48,710 bases of DNA from a virus: IMG/VR virus record IMGVR_UViG_3300017742_000018, positions 1 to 48,710 of that record; one strand, written 5' to 3'. The position numbers were made by a program, and so were the translations under genes. Below, piece after piece: positions 25,260 through 36,039 of this stretch. Within the stretch, counting starts at the first letter, position 1. Each line of letters begins with the position of its first letter. Below the pieces are notes generated by a model that saw nothing but the letters and a program-made list of their open reading frames with translations, was not told the DNA's origin and made no database searches.

Positions 25260-27377
25260 ATGGCAACGACGCCTTTAATTAAAACGCCGCAGGCGGATGG
25301 AGGTACATTTTATACCTTCTCTTCATCTGCACGAGATCTCTCAAAGACCCTTAACAATGATGAGCTTAAGTTGGTCTTTTCTAAGTTTGTGCTTTTAAAT
25401 ATACCGGATTTTGATAGACTTAATCCAGTAAGTTTTGATAGCTATGAAAACTACATGCAGTTTGATACTATTGATGGTATGATCTCAAGTGGTGGTTTAA
25501 AAGCTGACCCTAATGTTAACTTTACTGAAAGTCTTCAGAATTACGCGCTGAATTTGGAAGAGTTAATTATTAGTGATGCTTCATATGACAACACAACGCA
25601 AAGATCTGTTGCCGAGAGAGTATTCTTTAAATGGATGAAAGAGACTGGTGCAATCAGATTTAGACCTGCAACTAATTTAGAAAAAAATCCTGGTATAGCT
25701 CGACCTATTTTCGTAGAAGAAGATGAACAAACGACCGGTGATTATCAATACAGAAGAGTTGTAAAATACGTAGGTGATATTGATATTGTTAATAATGTTG
25801 ATAAAGCAGGTGAAGCTTATACGGAACTTTATATTAATGTACCTACTGAAGTTGGTGGAACACCAACTATTTTATTTGATTCTATTTCTGATGCTAATTA
25901 CCAACCTAGCTTAAAGATAACTGGTAAAGATGAATTTATATTAGGTCGTGGACCAAGTACAGTACAACCACAAGGATTAAGTATTAATGCTTTTTATGAT
26001 TATGATGATGCCCTATTAGGAGATCCTGCGAATGGAGGTTATACCGACCCTAATGCAAATTGGATGAATCAACCTGATCCACCAACATTAACACAATCAT
26101 ATTTTACTGAACCGAATACATTTACAAATAGTGCCAATATAAACATAAGAAAGTATAAGGCTGATTATGGAAACCCTCCTGGCTTTGAAGGATCTGCATA
26201 TGTTAGAAACCAATTAGATGGTATTTCAGTTGACTTTACTCCTAATGATTATGAACAGATAATAACTGATCCTAGTATTGCTACAATAGCACAATTTAAT
26301 GGAACTGATTTAGCAAGTACATTTGAATTTAACGCCGTGTTAGTTTATTATGATATGGTAGATACTAGTAACACTGCAAATACTGTTACTAACCTTTATG
26401 GTATTTTATTAGTAGATAATATTACACCAACAACAGATGGTGGTTATATTCAAAGATACCCTAAATATAAACCTAATAAAGTTACAGGGCAAAATGGAAA
26501 TAGTTATGGATTTAAAATCAATTTACGATTTGATGCTTCGCCAGGAACGGCCGGCATCGACACAATTGTTAATGACTATAATACATTTTCAATGCAGCTC
26601 TTCAGTGAAGCGACTGCACAGTTACAAGAATCAGCAAAAATATTCCAAACCCAGCAATTAGAAATATCTACATTAGATCAAAAGGTTCAAGCATTAGAAA
26701 ATCAAATAACTAATGTAGCTGATCTAACTTCTTTACAAGCACAAATCACAAGTGTCCAAGATCAATTAGATAATGCAAACTTAGCTTTTGCCAATGACAC
26801 AGTATTACTTGATCTTATTGCTAAAAACTCTGACGAGATACAAGGATTAGCAAATGGCAATGTACCAGTATCATTACAGTATAATACAGATGTTGTAAGA
26901 CAAGGTCCTGGTATAACTGTTGATACTAATACTCCTAATCTAATAACATTATCATTAGCTACACAAGAGTATTCATTTGTAATACCGTTTGATTCTAGTG
27001 AAATAGTTATAGATGCTTTAAATCCATTAAATTTAAATGTAGCGGTTCCACAAGTATTTACTGAATTAGTTAACTATACTAACATGATGAGGTTAGATAC
27101 TGTTAATGAAGCAGGCGGGGATTTAAATATTTATATAGATGACACTATGATACAGTGGAAAACTGGTCAAACTTTTAGGTTAGCTTTTAATAACAATTTG
27201 GATATAGGTTCACGAAATATAAGAGTATGGACTGATGCACCAAGTAGGCTTAATAATGGTTCATTTGGAGTTTCAGTAGGAGTTATTCCAAATTCAGAAA
27301 TTTCTAAAAGGCCTATAATAGAATTTATATGTACAGAGCAAGGTATTCTAAATTTCGTATTTGATATCATTAAATAA
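25260..27377 (+). CDS. Large tail/baseplate structural protein with coiled coil
   Basis: 705 residues, not recognised. The N-terminal about 200 residues are mixed alpha/beta (LSKTLNNDELKLVFSKFVLLNIPDF). The middle is beta-rich with many Asn, Pro and Tyr. A coiled coil occupies about 455-530 (QLEISTLDQKVQALENQI ... LTSLQAQITSVQDQLDNA). The C-terminal about 150 residues are a beta-sandwich-like domain (FRLAFNNNLDIGSRNIRVWTD). The architecture of globular head, trimeric coiled coil and beta tip fits a fibre or peripheral baseplate protein. It may be a counterpart of T4 gp8, gp9 or gp10, but no motif proves it. Confidence 0.55.
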   Translation: MATTPLIKTPQADGGTFYTFSSSARDLSKTLNNDELKLVFSKFVLLNIPDFDRLNPVSFDSYENYMQFDTIDGMISSGGLKADPNVNFTESLQNYALNLEELIISDASYDNTTQRSVAERVFFKWMKETGAIRFRPATNLEKNPGIARPIFVEEDEQTTGDYQYRRVVKYVGDIDIVNNVDKAGEAYTELYINVPTEVGGTPTILFDSISDANYQPSLKITGKDEFILGRGPSTVQPQGLSINAFYDYDDALLGDPANGGYTDPNANWMNQPDPPTLTQSYFTEPNTFTNSANINIRKYKADYGNPPGFEGSAYVRNQLDGISVDFTPNDYEQIITDPSIATIAQFNGTDLASTFEFNAVLVYYDMVDTSNTANTVTNLYGILLVDNITPTTDGGYIQRYPKYKPNKVTGQNGNSYGFKINLRFDASPGTAGIDTIVNDYNTFSMQLFSEATAQLQESAKIFQTQQLEISTLDQKVQALENQITNVADLTSLQAQITSVQDQLDNANLAFANDTVLLDLIAKNSDEIQGLANGNVPVSLQYNTDVVRQGPGITVDTNTPNLITLSLATQEYSFVIPFDSSEIVIDALNPLNLNVAVPQVFTELVNYTNMMRLDTVNEAGGDLNIYIDDTMIQWKTGQTFRLAFNNNLDIGSRNIRVWTDAPSRLNNGSFGVSVGVIPNSEISKRPIIEFICTEQGILNFVFDIIK

Positions 27378-27380
27378 ATA
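27373..27380 (+). promoter_or_regulatory. AATAAATA leader element
   Basis: AATAAATA overlaps the upstream stop, then the A-rich ATAAAAGAAAGAAGAAAAATAA runs up to ATG 27403. It is a shorter version of the AATAAATAAAAAAA motif. Confidence 0.3.
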
Positions 27381-27402
27381 ATAAAAGAAAGAAGAAAAAT
27401 AA

Positions 27403-30400
27403 ATGGCTGAAAACAATTCAATATCAACAATGCTACCAGAGCTTCTTAGACTTTTTAATAATTCTTTAGAAAGTTTTGAGAAGGTTAATCAGGCCATAAC
27501 TTCAAGTAATGAGTCGGTAACTATTAATATACAAAATAATGATGGAACCAATTCAAGAGTAACTATTCCTAGTTTTGGATTCCTTAAGAATTCAGTAGAT
27601 AGATTACAGAATAATATTGATACTATTACAAATGTTGGTGGCCAAAATAGTTCAATAAGATTATCCGACGGTACTTTTAGAAAGTTAGTATTAGCTAAAT
27701 TACCAACAGAGGCACAAGATTTAACTTCAATCAATTCAATTGAAAATTTTAATATTAAGCCTAATTGGTTTTTTGAAGAATTAATTAATCCTCTTCTTTA
27801 TGTATCATTTGATTTAACAGGCCAAGTACCTATAGATACTGAAAGAGCAATAATTCAAAGATACATACTAAATACCAATACACAGAGTAAGATTAACTTT
27901 TTTAATAATACTTATAATGGTAGAGCTGATATAAATTATGATGATTTCTTACAGCAAATTGTTGAGAGAAATGTTTCATACGTACTAGATGAAGATGTTG
28001 TAGATTTGCCACCAAGGGTTAAAAGATATACTGGAACCTTTAGTGTACTAAGAATATCGGACGTTACTTCTACTGATGTAGTAAACGGTGCTACCGTGAC
28101 GACACAAAGGAAACAATATAAACTAAACAAGATTTTTTATACCGATACAGAGGCTGATTTTGATGACACTGTTCAACTTTCAGTAGGTGATAGTTTAGAG
28201 GTTATGTCTAATCCAATAAGTACCAGATATAAAGTAACAAATGTTGATTCTAGTACAAATACAGTTATAATAGAATTAGTTGAAGGTTCTGATCCTGTTA
28301 GGATTGGGGCGGATGTATTAAAGATTGCATCTGCATTAGAAGATAATGTTCAAGTTGATGTTACGGTTGGATTTAATGAAAGGTGTATTACCTTTGTAAA
28401 GCCTATTGACCCTAACTCCAAAATACCTGCTGTTAATTGGTCCCCAGGTAGTGGATATTATACCAATACATTGACTACGATTAATGCTAATGGTGTTGAA
28501 CAAACTCTTTCAGAATATTACCAACAAAGCGCAATAGATTTTGGTTCAATGCTTCTTTCTTTTGCTGATGATAAAATACCAACAACAAGAGAAGGTGTTA
28601 AACCTAATGCACCTGTTTTAAATGATAGTGACTTTTCAGTTAAATTAATTAATGGTCAAGTAAGTGAGTCATCTTCAATAGTTGAACTTACTGATCTTAA
28701 TAATCAGAAAAATACAATAGAAGCTACATTAAAAGAATTGGATGGTGCTATATCTCAGAGTAGAACTAAAATACAGACTACTAATTACAAAACAGAAGTA
28801 GAGCGAGATGCTGATAAAAATGCATTACAAGGGTTAATTACAGAGAGGTCATCTCAGGCTGAATTATATTCTTCAGTCGTTAAGGAAATAGATGCTAAGG
28901 CTAAAGATAACTCAGTGTCCAGTATTACTCCTAAATATAGAGCTCGAGGTTTTTGGGCAATGCCAGAAGAAAAATCAACTCCTGCCACTGGATTACAATC
29001 AATTGTTAAGTTTAAAACTAGATACCGATATTTATCAAATGACGGTGCAGCTAACCCTGTAGACCAATTTACTTTTAAGGATGGGTCAGGTGATACACAA
29101 GGTGCATTTTCAAATTATAACATTGTAGAAAGTACATTAAGACCTAGAGCTAAAAGTTCTTTAACTGGAGTATATCAGTGGGTTGAGATTAGCAATGATA
29201 ATGCAGATGCTGTTAATATTAATCAATTAGATATTCCTATCAGAAAAGGTGAAAAGGTTGAAGTTCAGGTTAAATCTATATCTGAAGCAGGATGGCCATC
29301 AAACCCGCTAGAAAGTGACTGGTCTAATTCTGTTATTCTTTCATTTCCTACTGATCTTAGTTCTGATAATGCAACAGAGGCTATCATAAATCAAAATCAA
29401 CAAGATTTAGCTAAAGTATCATTAGAGCAAGATCTAAATGAAATGGGAATACAGGAACATTTAAGTACTTCCTTTGTTGCTAATGAAAATTATTTTGCTC
29501 ATTCTAGTCCAGTAATTGCTTCAGGATTTTTATCAGAGAACCAAACACCTATCGATTTATTTACTAAGCTACAGCAGATGCAAGCTCAGTTAGATTTATT
29601 CCAAGAATTACTCGCGGATGCACAAGGTAATTTAGTGGTTACATTAATTGATGATCAAGGTAATGTACAAAATCTAAAACGAAATTCAGTAACAAAAGTA
29701 TTCGCTGGATTCTATGCACAGGAAGTACAAAATCTCGATGATCCAAGAGGTGCTATTATATCTAAGACCTTCTTTATTAATTTAGCAAATAATGAACAGA
29801 CTACATTAAGATTAATTTCCAGGATATCTGGTAACAGAAGCCGAATGGTTAAGCAATCAGAAAATCCTAATTATGCTGGTAATATTAGTTCTATCACAGG
29901 CGGTACTACTATATTACCTGCTACATATTCATGGTTAGATAATAGCCAGGCAAATCAAAGTAATAATCAGCCAACATTTAAAACTGATGATTCGGATTAT
30001 AATACAATAAGAAAATACGATCTTACCCCTATCGTATTATCTAACCCTGATGTAAAAGGTGCAACAAGATATGGTCAAACTACTTCGTTAGCACCATTTC
30101 AATCAACACAAAACAAAAACCAATTTATAAATAGTAGATTTAGTGACGTTTCATCTGAAGAGGACTTTTACAGTTATAGAAGACCAAATGATTCCTTTTT
30201 TACATTTAACTTGGATACTGCCGAAAACTTCTTCGGTAGAAATAACTCAACTGGTTCAACTGTAGCTGGAGAGTTTATTTGGGGTGGTGGTTTTAATGAT
30301 GATGGAACTCCTTATTCCGCTAGTACTTACCCAGTAGGTCCTGGTGATGATATATTAGAAGTACAAATAACTCACCCATGGGTACAGAGTTATGTAGCAT

Positions 30401-31356
30401 ATAAAAAAGCTTATGAGACTTTAACTGGTGACACAAGTAATACTGTATTGCCAGCTACAATCCCAGCAGGACCAGGAATCGCTTGTACATCTATTTCTTC
30501 GGGTGGTAATGGAACCGCGAATGTTATGTTTAGACAATCAAGATTTATAAATTTAACATCCGATGCGTTATTAGGTAAATCACAAGCAATTTATTTAAAT
30601 GAAAATACTATTGATTTAACAGCGCTATCTAACTCAGCAGATTTTAGTGGTGTGATTTGGCCTAATACTCAGTTTTTAGAAGGCAGTCCATCTATTACTG
30701 CGATTCCAACATTAGGCCAAGCAGGTGATCCTAATCTAGTTAATAGCGGTGCTGGGTATAGTAGAAATATTAAATCTTCGTTTGAAAACTTTGATCAATA
30801 TACATTAGGAAAACAAAGCTGTGGATCTTATCTTTTTATATCAGCTGATGATCATGAAAATTTACAAACAGGTGGAGATTCTGCTCAATCAAGTAAATCA
30901 ATAAAATTTGGACAATCTAATTCAATAAACATACCTATGGTTTTCCAATATAGGATGACTGATTATTTTGGAACGGGCTCCGGAGCTGACGGTGGTCTTG
31001 GTAATATTGGCGGTGATTCTACCGGATCTACTACAAACTTAACCTACGCAAAGAAAATAGGATTTGATGTATATCCAAATAATCAAGACCCGTATCAGTA
31101 TGACATTGAGGTATTTGCAAAATATAGATCAAATAAATTAAACATAAATGTATTCCCAACAAAAACAGTAACTAAAGGGTTAAATGATTTAGAAAAAGTA
31201 TTAACAAAATTAAGCCCATCAGTTACACAGACTAGAGTCAATCAGCCTGTAAGAAGAGGAGGTCGTGGCGGAGGTTCCTTCAGTGGCTTCAATAAAGGTT
31301 TATTTACTGGTGATATGTTTGATGGTGGTGGTAATTTTAATGGGAATGTCCAATAA
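27403..31356 (+). CDS. Very large structural protein with coiled coil and Fn3-like region
   Basis: 1317 residues, not recognised as a named family. The N-terminus is helical (MLPELLRLFNNSLESFEKVNQAI), consistent with docking into the baseplate. A coiled coil lies at about 425-500 (LNNQKNTIEATLKELDGAISQSR ... ALQGLITERSSQAELYSSV). Residues about 540-650 (TRYRYLSNDG ... YQWVEISNDN ... VEVQVKSISEAGWPSNPLESDWSNSVILSFP) resemble a fibronectin-III-type fold. A second helical segment lies at about 670-750. The C-terminus is Arg/Gly/Phe-rich low complexity (RRGGRGGGSFSGFNKG). It lies in a run of giant proteins likely to form the outer baseplate or fibres. Confidence 0.55.
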   Translation: MAENNSISTMLPELLRLFNNSLESFEKVNQAITSSNESVTINIQNNDGTNSRVTIPSFGFLKNSVDRLQNNIDTITNVGGQNSSIRLSDGTFRKLVLAKLPTEAQDLTSINSIENFNIKPNWFFEELINPLLYVSFDLTGQVPIDTERAIIQRYILNTNTQSKINFFNNTYNGRADINYDDFLQQIVERNVSYVLDEDVVDLPPRVKRYTGTFSVLRISDVTSTDVVNGATVTTQRKQYKLNKIFYTDTEADFDDTVQLSVGDSLEVMSNPISTRYKVTNVDSSTNTVIIELVEGSDPVRIGADVLKIASALEDNVQVDVTVGFNERCITFVKPIDPNSKIPAVNWSPGSGYYTNTLTTINANGVEQTLSEYYQQSAIDFGSMLLSFADDKIPTTREGVKPNAPVLNDSDFSVKLINGQVSESSSIVELTDLNNQKNTIEATLKELDGAISQSRTKIQTTNYKTEVERDADKNALQGLITERSSQAELYSSVVKEIDAKAKDNSVSSITPKYRARGFWAMPEEKSTPATGLQSIVKFKTRYRYLSNDGAANPVDQFTFKDGSGDTQGAFSNYNIVESTLRPRAKSSLTGVYQWVEISNDNADAVNINQLDIPIRKGEKVEVQVKSISEAGWPSNPLESDWSNSVILSFPTDLSSDNATEAIINQNQQDLAKVSLEQDLNEMGIQEHLSTSFVANENYFAHSSPVIASGFLSENQTPIDLFTKLQQMQAQLDLFQELLADAQGNLVVTLIDDQGNVQNLKRNSVTKVFAGFYAQEVQNLDDPRGAIISKTFFINLANNEQTTLRLISRISGNRSRMVKQSENPNYAGNISSITGGTTILPATYSWLDNSQANQSNNQPTFKTDDSDYNTIRKYDLTPIVLSNPDVKGATRYGQTTSLAPFQSTQNKNQFINSRFSDVSSEEDFYSYRRPNDSFFTFNLDTAENFFGRNNSTGSTVAGEFIWGGGFNDDGTPYSASTYPVGPGDDILEVQITHPWVQSYVAYKKAYETLTGDTSNTVLPATIPAGPGIACTSISSGGNGTANVMFRQSRFINLTSDALLGKSQAIYLNENTIDLTALSNSADFSGVIWPNTQFLEGSPSITAIPTLGQAGDPNLVNSGAGYSRNIKSSFENFDQYTLGKQSCGSYLFISADDHENLQTGGDSAQSSKSIKFGQSNSINIPMVFQYRMTDYFGTGSGADGGLGNIGGDSTGSTTNLTYAKKIGFDVYPNNQDPYQYDIEVFAKYRSNKLNINVFPTKTVTKGLNDLEKVLTKLSPSVTQTRVNQPVRRGGRGGGSFSGFNKGLFTGDMFDGGGNFNGNVQ

Positions 31357-31359
31357 GAG

Positions 31360-31410
31360 TTTAATTTTCACTAACCGTTTTGTGAATAAATAAAAAAAGT
31401 GAAAATTAAA
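31360..31410 (+). promoter_or_regulatory. Perfect 13-bp inverted repeat ending at the start codon of the 1540-residue gene
   Basis: TTTAATTTTCACT (31360-31372) and AGTGAAAATTAAA (31398-31410) are exact reverse complements with a 25-base loop. The right arm ends in the A of ATG 31410, so pairing in mRNA would bury the translation start. The loop contains most of an AATAAATAAAAAAA element (31385-31398). No U-run follows, so a terminator is unlikely. Confidence 0.6.
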
Positions 31411-34400
31411 TGGCTGAAAATTTATTTGATAAAGCATCCTATAGTATAGCTAGAACTAATCCTAAACTAACTGGTAATGTTAAGTTGGTTAGTGACGGCG
31501 ATAATTTATATCTAGAATCATTTAGTGCAAATACAGAATTATCATCTTCTACATTTAAAGCCTTTAAATTAAGTGGTAAGGATACTTATGATAGGGATGT
31601 TTGGAAATTCTTTCAAGGTGGAAAGTTTCCTGCGGAATTAGCATATGAAGTCTTTCAAGAATACCAAGACATATCTGTATTATCTCAGTATCAAAACCAG
31701 TATGAAATGTTTTATTCTGCTGGTACTAGGTCAGTTTCATCTAATTCATATTCACAAGATCTAGGAATGTTAGCCCCTATATGGCTAAACGAACAGATTC
31801 CTGAAAAGTTTGTAATATTCAGAATAGATAATCCAGCTGCGGTTAATAATATTCAAGAATCATTACAGAATACAAATTCAGATTTAGCTCAAACTTCTTC
31901 AGCATTTACAAAAAACGTCTTAGAGAATTGTACAGCTATAAAAACTTTTGATTTAACAACAGATAGTTTATTAGGATCTTATATTAGAAATTATAGATCA
32001 CAAGAGTCATTTCCGACATCTCCTTTAAATATATCATGGAGAAAGGATGAGCCTATGCAATGGGCAGGTATTAATTATGCTAAAGGTGGGTTTACTTCAG
32101 CAGGTAGTTTTTCATATGATGGAATAGTTACACAAGACGCTACTATTATACAAAATGAATTCTTTTTTACTGAAGGGTTTGAGAGAAATAATGTTTTGGT
32201 TGCTAATTTAATTAATATGGAATTTCTGTTTACTGATGAAACTGCTTCTGATTATTCAATGAACAGATATTTTGGATTATATGTTAATGAAGTAGAGGAA
32301 GGTTTATTTGATATATCAGGTGAAGGCTTTTACAAAAATACAGAAAAAACGCAGTTACCTAAAATAACATCAGTGACTGAAGTTTCCGAGCAATTAAATA
32401 CACCATTTGAAATATCTAATAGTGCAGGTGTTTTACTTTTCTTTGACCCTGCAAAAACTGAAACTGTTACAGGACTTCCTACACCTAAACGAGTAGATGA
32501 AGTCGAATCAATCTTTTATGTAAAAGATAAGGAAGATAATTTTCATACAATTAAAAAAGGTTCAACGTGGGGCGATAATCAAGTTAGATTATTTGACACT
32601 ACTGTTGATGTATCTAAGTTTACTGGGTTTAAGCAGCCTGATACTTTTGCTGATGCAAAAATTATTGAAAGAAAAGGTAAAGCTACTTCCTACTTTAAAA
32701 TTGATAATGAATTAATAGACGGTTTAAAAATTACATTTTATGATGGTATAGATTTAGTAGGGGAAGTTGCTGCTACTTCATTAGAGGCGCCAACACCCGG
32801 ATCTAATAAAATGCAATTTTTTAATCCGTACGGAACTCCTCAAGAAATTGCCAAAGCATTAACTAATGCTATAAACCAAGGTATATCTCCAGAGAAAAGA
32901 TTCTTTGTTGCATCTTATAATGATGATACTGTGTATGTTCAATCTAGGTTTGGTGGAAGTAGATTTAATAGACTTAATTTTAAAATTAACTACTTTGAAT
33001 ATCCTTTACAAATAAACAATCTTGTAACATACCCACTTACTACAATAGTAGATGATAATAAAAACTTTGTTGGTGGTAATGATGTAAACTCTTCTTTATT
33101 AAGAGTTGCTAATGGCGATCAAGATAGATTTGTTTTAGGTAATTGGATTCAGTCAAAAAATGGATATGCCGAAATAGGTGATTGGGTTCCTTATTTAGAA
33201 AACCCTGTAAAAAATAATGCAGGAACTGTTACAAGTTATAAAGATGTTGATGAGTATGTTATAATAACTTTAAATGATAATCAAATAAATGTTACCAATA
33301 GTGGTCAGGTAGCATTATATTCTGATTATAAACCTTCGTTTGGTAGATTTTCAATATTTCCTATGAGAGATTTTGATTATGATTTTTTCAGTACTATGTA
33401 CAGCCAAATGGGTGAATTAAATTATGAATACGATCAATATAATGTACAAAACGCGACTGGCGATTATTTAAATATTAGTTCAAATCCTAATGTTAGAGAT
33501 TTTTATAGCGCTGGTGGATTTTCTAAATTAGTAGGGTTACTTAGGGATGCTGATCCTGATGAAGATTTTGATACTGTTATTTCTTCAGAATATGATAGGT
33601 TAGAAGAGAATTTTTTAAGACAGCAATCTGTAGCATCTAGGGTTATTCCATATATTAATAAATGGTCTTGGTTAAATGATGGTAAGAATGTTAGAAACTT
33701 ACCTTATAGTTTAAATGTTAATGAAGCATTTAGCCAAAATAATTTTGCACCGTCTAAATATACTTTAGGTCAAGATGCAGAAGGGTTTACTCATGAGTGG
33801 TATTACTTATGTGAATTTCCATATTACTTTAACAATGACGCTATAAAAAGTTCATGGAGTTATATCGATAATGCACCAGTTGACTCAACAGAAGATAACC
33901 CTTTAACTGGTGCAACATATTCACCAGGTACATTTCAAAAAATTAATAGAGATTATTTTAATGATTATTTTATTATTGACAGATTTACTACTGGGGCTGT
34001 TGGTAATATTGTAAATACTGTTGATAGACAGTTAAGATATGGTAGGTTTAGTGGTGGTGATGAAAAGAATTTTGCTGAAGCATTTTTAAGAGGTGTTAGG
34101 ATTATTGCAAAAACAAAAGCAGATCCTTCAGCTATACCTAATTTTAATGCTAGGTCTTTAAAATATGTTAATGATGGTAGATTTAATGATTATAGATTTT
34201 CTGTTATGATGATACCTAATGCACCAAATAAACCAGAGACTCAGGTAAAATTTGTAAAAAATGATAAATGGAAAACTGTTGTTATGATGATATTCTTACA
34301 ATTAGAAAATGATTGTATAAATGGCGCAGGCGACCAGAGTATAGACCGAACAACATTGTATTCTTATAAAAGTTTATTTAAGAATAAGCCTGCACCAGAT

Positions 34401-36032
34401 GATTGTGAGCCATCTATCTCCGGTGGTGATTATGTTTATTTAAATGGTCCTTTACAAGGTGCAATTAATTTTAGTGCATCAGGTTGGAACGGATCAGTGG
34501 AGGCATTCTTAATACAAGGTACTAGTGATTCTGATGGAAATGAAAGTAGATTTTTACGTGATGTTACTATCGGTGCTGATGGTACTTTTAATTCTATAAG
34601 AATGGAAATTGGTACAGCGCCTAGTATAGATACTTATATTATCCAAGACATTACTAAAGTCATAAGTGATACTCAATTATTTGCTAAAACTATTACAAAA
34701 AATGGTTTTAATTTTGTTCCAGGTGGATTACAACCAACTATAATTGAAGCAAAAGGTGCAAATTATACTGTTATAGGTGGTGGATTTAATACATACGAAT
34801 CTAGGTTAAATGATGTTGGTTTTGCTACATTGTTTAGATTTATTAATCAAGGTGCACCAGGAATAATATATGAAACTATTGATAAAGACGGTAATAGAGT
34901 TCTTTCGCCTGATGGTACAATGGCAGAAACTTTTTCTATAGAGCTTAGAGCACAGGCTGATATTTTAAAGTCAATTTATATAGGAAGATTACCAGATCCG
35001 GCTAAACCTACTAAATTTAATCTTACTGATGTTATAGGTTATGATTTATCGCTTCAGACAAAACCAAGAATAACACCTATCGGTAGACATGCAGGTACTT
35101 ATCAACCAACCACTAAAGAATTGTTTTATTTTAGAGATCCTTACGCCGAGTTTGTTTCTATCCCCCCTGCGGAGGACGGCATATATAAAGAAAAGGTAAA
35201 ATCTCTATGTAGATATAAAAATACTCAGTTTAATAGTTCTGATGTTGAAAATTTTGGACAACTAAAGAATTTATTTTACCATAAAGTAAATGAAGAAGAT
35301 CCTTCTACAATATTAGAGCTATCAACCGAGGATGCATTCTTAAGCCTATATCCTCTCATTAATGAAATAGGTATAGCTAAAAGAGATTTTTATATCTTTT
35401 CTTCAAACTGGGAACCATCTTATTTTAGAAAAAGTATAGATAAATCTGAAGTTGAATCTATTATAGGTACAAGAGCTATGCTTGAGAAAAAATCTTTCTT
35501 AGGTTCTAAATACTTAAAAGTTCCACAAGAAATTACACTTGAAACATTTTTACATGAACCTGTTGCAATTAAAGATGCAATAAAACAACCTAGTTTAATA
35601 GAAGGAACATTTATGACCAGAGAAAATAAAACTTCGGTTCAATTTTTTATGTTTATACAGAAAAGATTAATTGAATTTTTATCTGGGCCTATTAAAGAAC
35701 AGTTTAAAAAATATATTAAGCCTGAGTTTAGCTTTGGTGATATTGATACATTAGATGATGATGTTGAACGATACATAACTCAGAATATTTTACAGTTATA
35801 TAAATTAGATGCTGTTGATTTTTATGTTAAGAGTACTAGAGCTAAGACACCGTTAGATTATTCTACTGCTGAATTAGATAATGCAGGTAAAGTAGAAAAT
35901 GGTTTAACTGTTAATACTTCAATTGGGTCAAAATTATTAAATACAAATCCATTTGATCTTAGCCTAATATATAACAAAAGAAAGGGTTTTACTGAATCGT
36001 TTGGATTTAGCATTACTATAGTTAAAAAATAA
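31410..36032 (+). CDS. Very large virion structural protein
   Basis: 1540 residues, the largest product in the window. The composition is that of a beta-rich structural protein (many Asn, Asp, Tyr, Phe, Ser), without signal peptide, membrane segment or enzyme motif. Visible landmarks are WKFFQGGKFPAELAYEVFQEYQD near residue 65, a central Tyr/Asp-rich part (FGRFSIFPMRDFDYDFFS), and a more conserved-looking helical C-terminus (FFMFIQKRLIEFLSGPIKEQFKKYIKPEF). Gene order between other giant structural genes suggests a baseplate or tail-surface protein. Translation may be controlled by the leader hairpin. No family name can be supported. Confidence 0.6.
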   Translation: MAENLFDKASYSIARTNPKLTGNVKLVSDGDNLYLESFSANTELSSSTFKAFKLSGKDTYDRDVWKFFQGGKFPAELAYEVFQEYQDISVLSQYQNQYEMFYSAGTRSVSSNSYSQDLGMLAPIWLNEQIPEKFVIFRIDNPAAVNNIQESLQNTNSDLAQTSSAFTKNVLENCTAIKTFDLTTDSLLGSYIRNYRSQESFPTSPLNISWRKDEPMQWAGINYAKGGFTSAGSFSYDGIVTQDATIIQNEFFFTEGFERNNVLVANLINMEFLFTDETASDYSMNRYFGLYVNEVEEGLFDISGEGFYKNTEKTQLPKITSVTEVSEQLNTPFEISNSAGVLLFFDPAKTETVTGLPTPKRVDEVESIFYVKDKEDNFHTIKKGSTWGDNQVRLFDTTVDVSKFTGFKQPDTFADAKIIERKGKATSYFKIDNELIDGLKITFYDGIDLVGEVAATSLEAPTPGSNKMQFFNPYGTPQEIAKALTNAINQGISPEKRFFVASYNDDTVYVQSRFGGSRFNRLNFKINYFEYPLQINNLVTYPLTTIVDDNKNFVGGNDVNSSLLRVANGDQDRFVLGNWIQSKNGYAEIGDWVPYLENPVKNNAGTVTSYKDVDEYVIITLNDNQINVTNSGQVALYSDYKPSFGRFSIFPMRDFDYDFFSTMYSQMGELNYEYDQYNVQNATGDYLNISSNPNVRDFYSAGGFSKLVGLLRDADPDEDFDTVISSEYDRLEENFLRQQSVASRVIPYINKWSWLNDGKNVRNLPYSLNVNEAFSQNNFAPSKYTLGQDAEGFTHEWYYLCEFPYYFNNDAIKSSWSYIDNAPVDSTEDNPLTGATYSPGTFQKINRDYFNDYFIIDRFTTGAVGNIVNTVDRQLRYGRFSGGDEKNFAEAFLRGVRIIAKTKADPSAIPNFNARSLKYVNDGRFNDYRFSVMMIPNAPNKPETQVKFVKNDKWKTVVMMIFLQLENDCINGAGDQSIDRTTLYSYKSLFKNKPAPDDCEPSISGGDYVYLNGPLQGAINFSASGWNGSVEAFLIQGTSDSDGNESRFLRDVTIGADGTFNSIRMEIGTAPSIDTYIIQDITKVISDTQLFAKTITKNGFNFVPGGLQPTIIEAKGANYTVIGGGFNTYESRLNDVGFATLFRFINQGAPGIIYETIDKDGNRVLSPDGTMAETFSIELRAQADILKSIYIGRLPDPAKPTKFNLTDVIGYDLSLQTKPRITPIGRHAGTYQPTTKELFYFRDPYAEFVSIPPAEDGIYKEKVKSLCRYKNTQFNSSDVENFGQLKNLFYHKVNEEDPSTILELSTEDAFLSLYPLINEIGIAKRDFYIFSSNWEPSYFRKSIDKSEVESIIGTRAMLEKKSFLGSKYLKVPQEITLETFLHEPVAIKDAIKQPSLIEGTFMTRENKTSVQFFMFIQKRLIEFLSGPIKEQFKKYIKPEFSFGDIDTLDDDVERYITQNILQLYKLDAVDFYVKSTRAKTPLDYSTAELDNAGKVENGLTVNTSIGSKLLNTNPFDLSLIYNKRKGFTESFGFSITIVKK
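35966..35974 (+). promoter_or_regulatory. AATATATAA inside the 3' end of the preceding gene
   Basis: An exact element copy, but within coding sequence and 74 bases before ATG 36040, farther than the other copies. It could serve the 36040 gene or be chance in AT-rich DNA. Confidence 0.2.
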
Positions 36033-36039
36033 TGATGAA

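Noticed and set aside
31360-31410. Rho-independent terminator
   Set aside because: The stem is AT-rich, the loop is 25 bases, and no U-run follows; it abuts a start codon, so a translational element is more likely.
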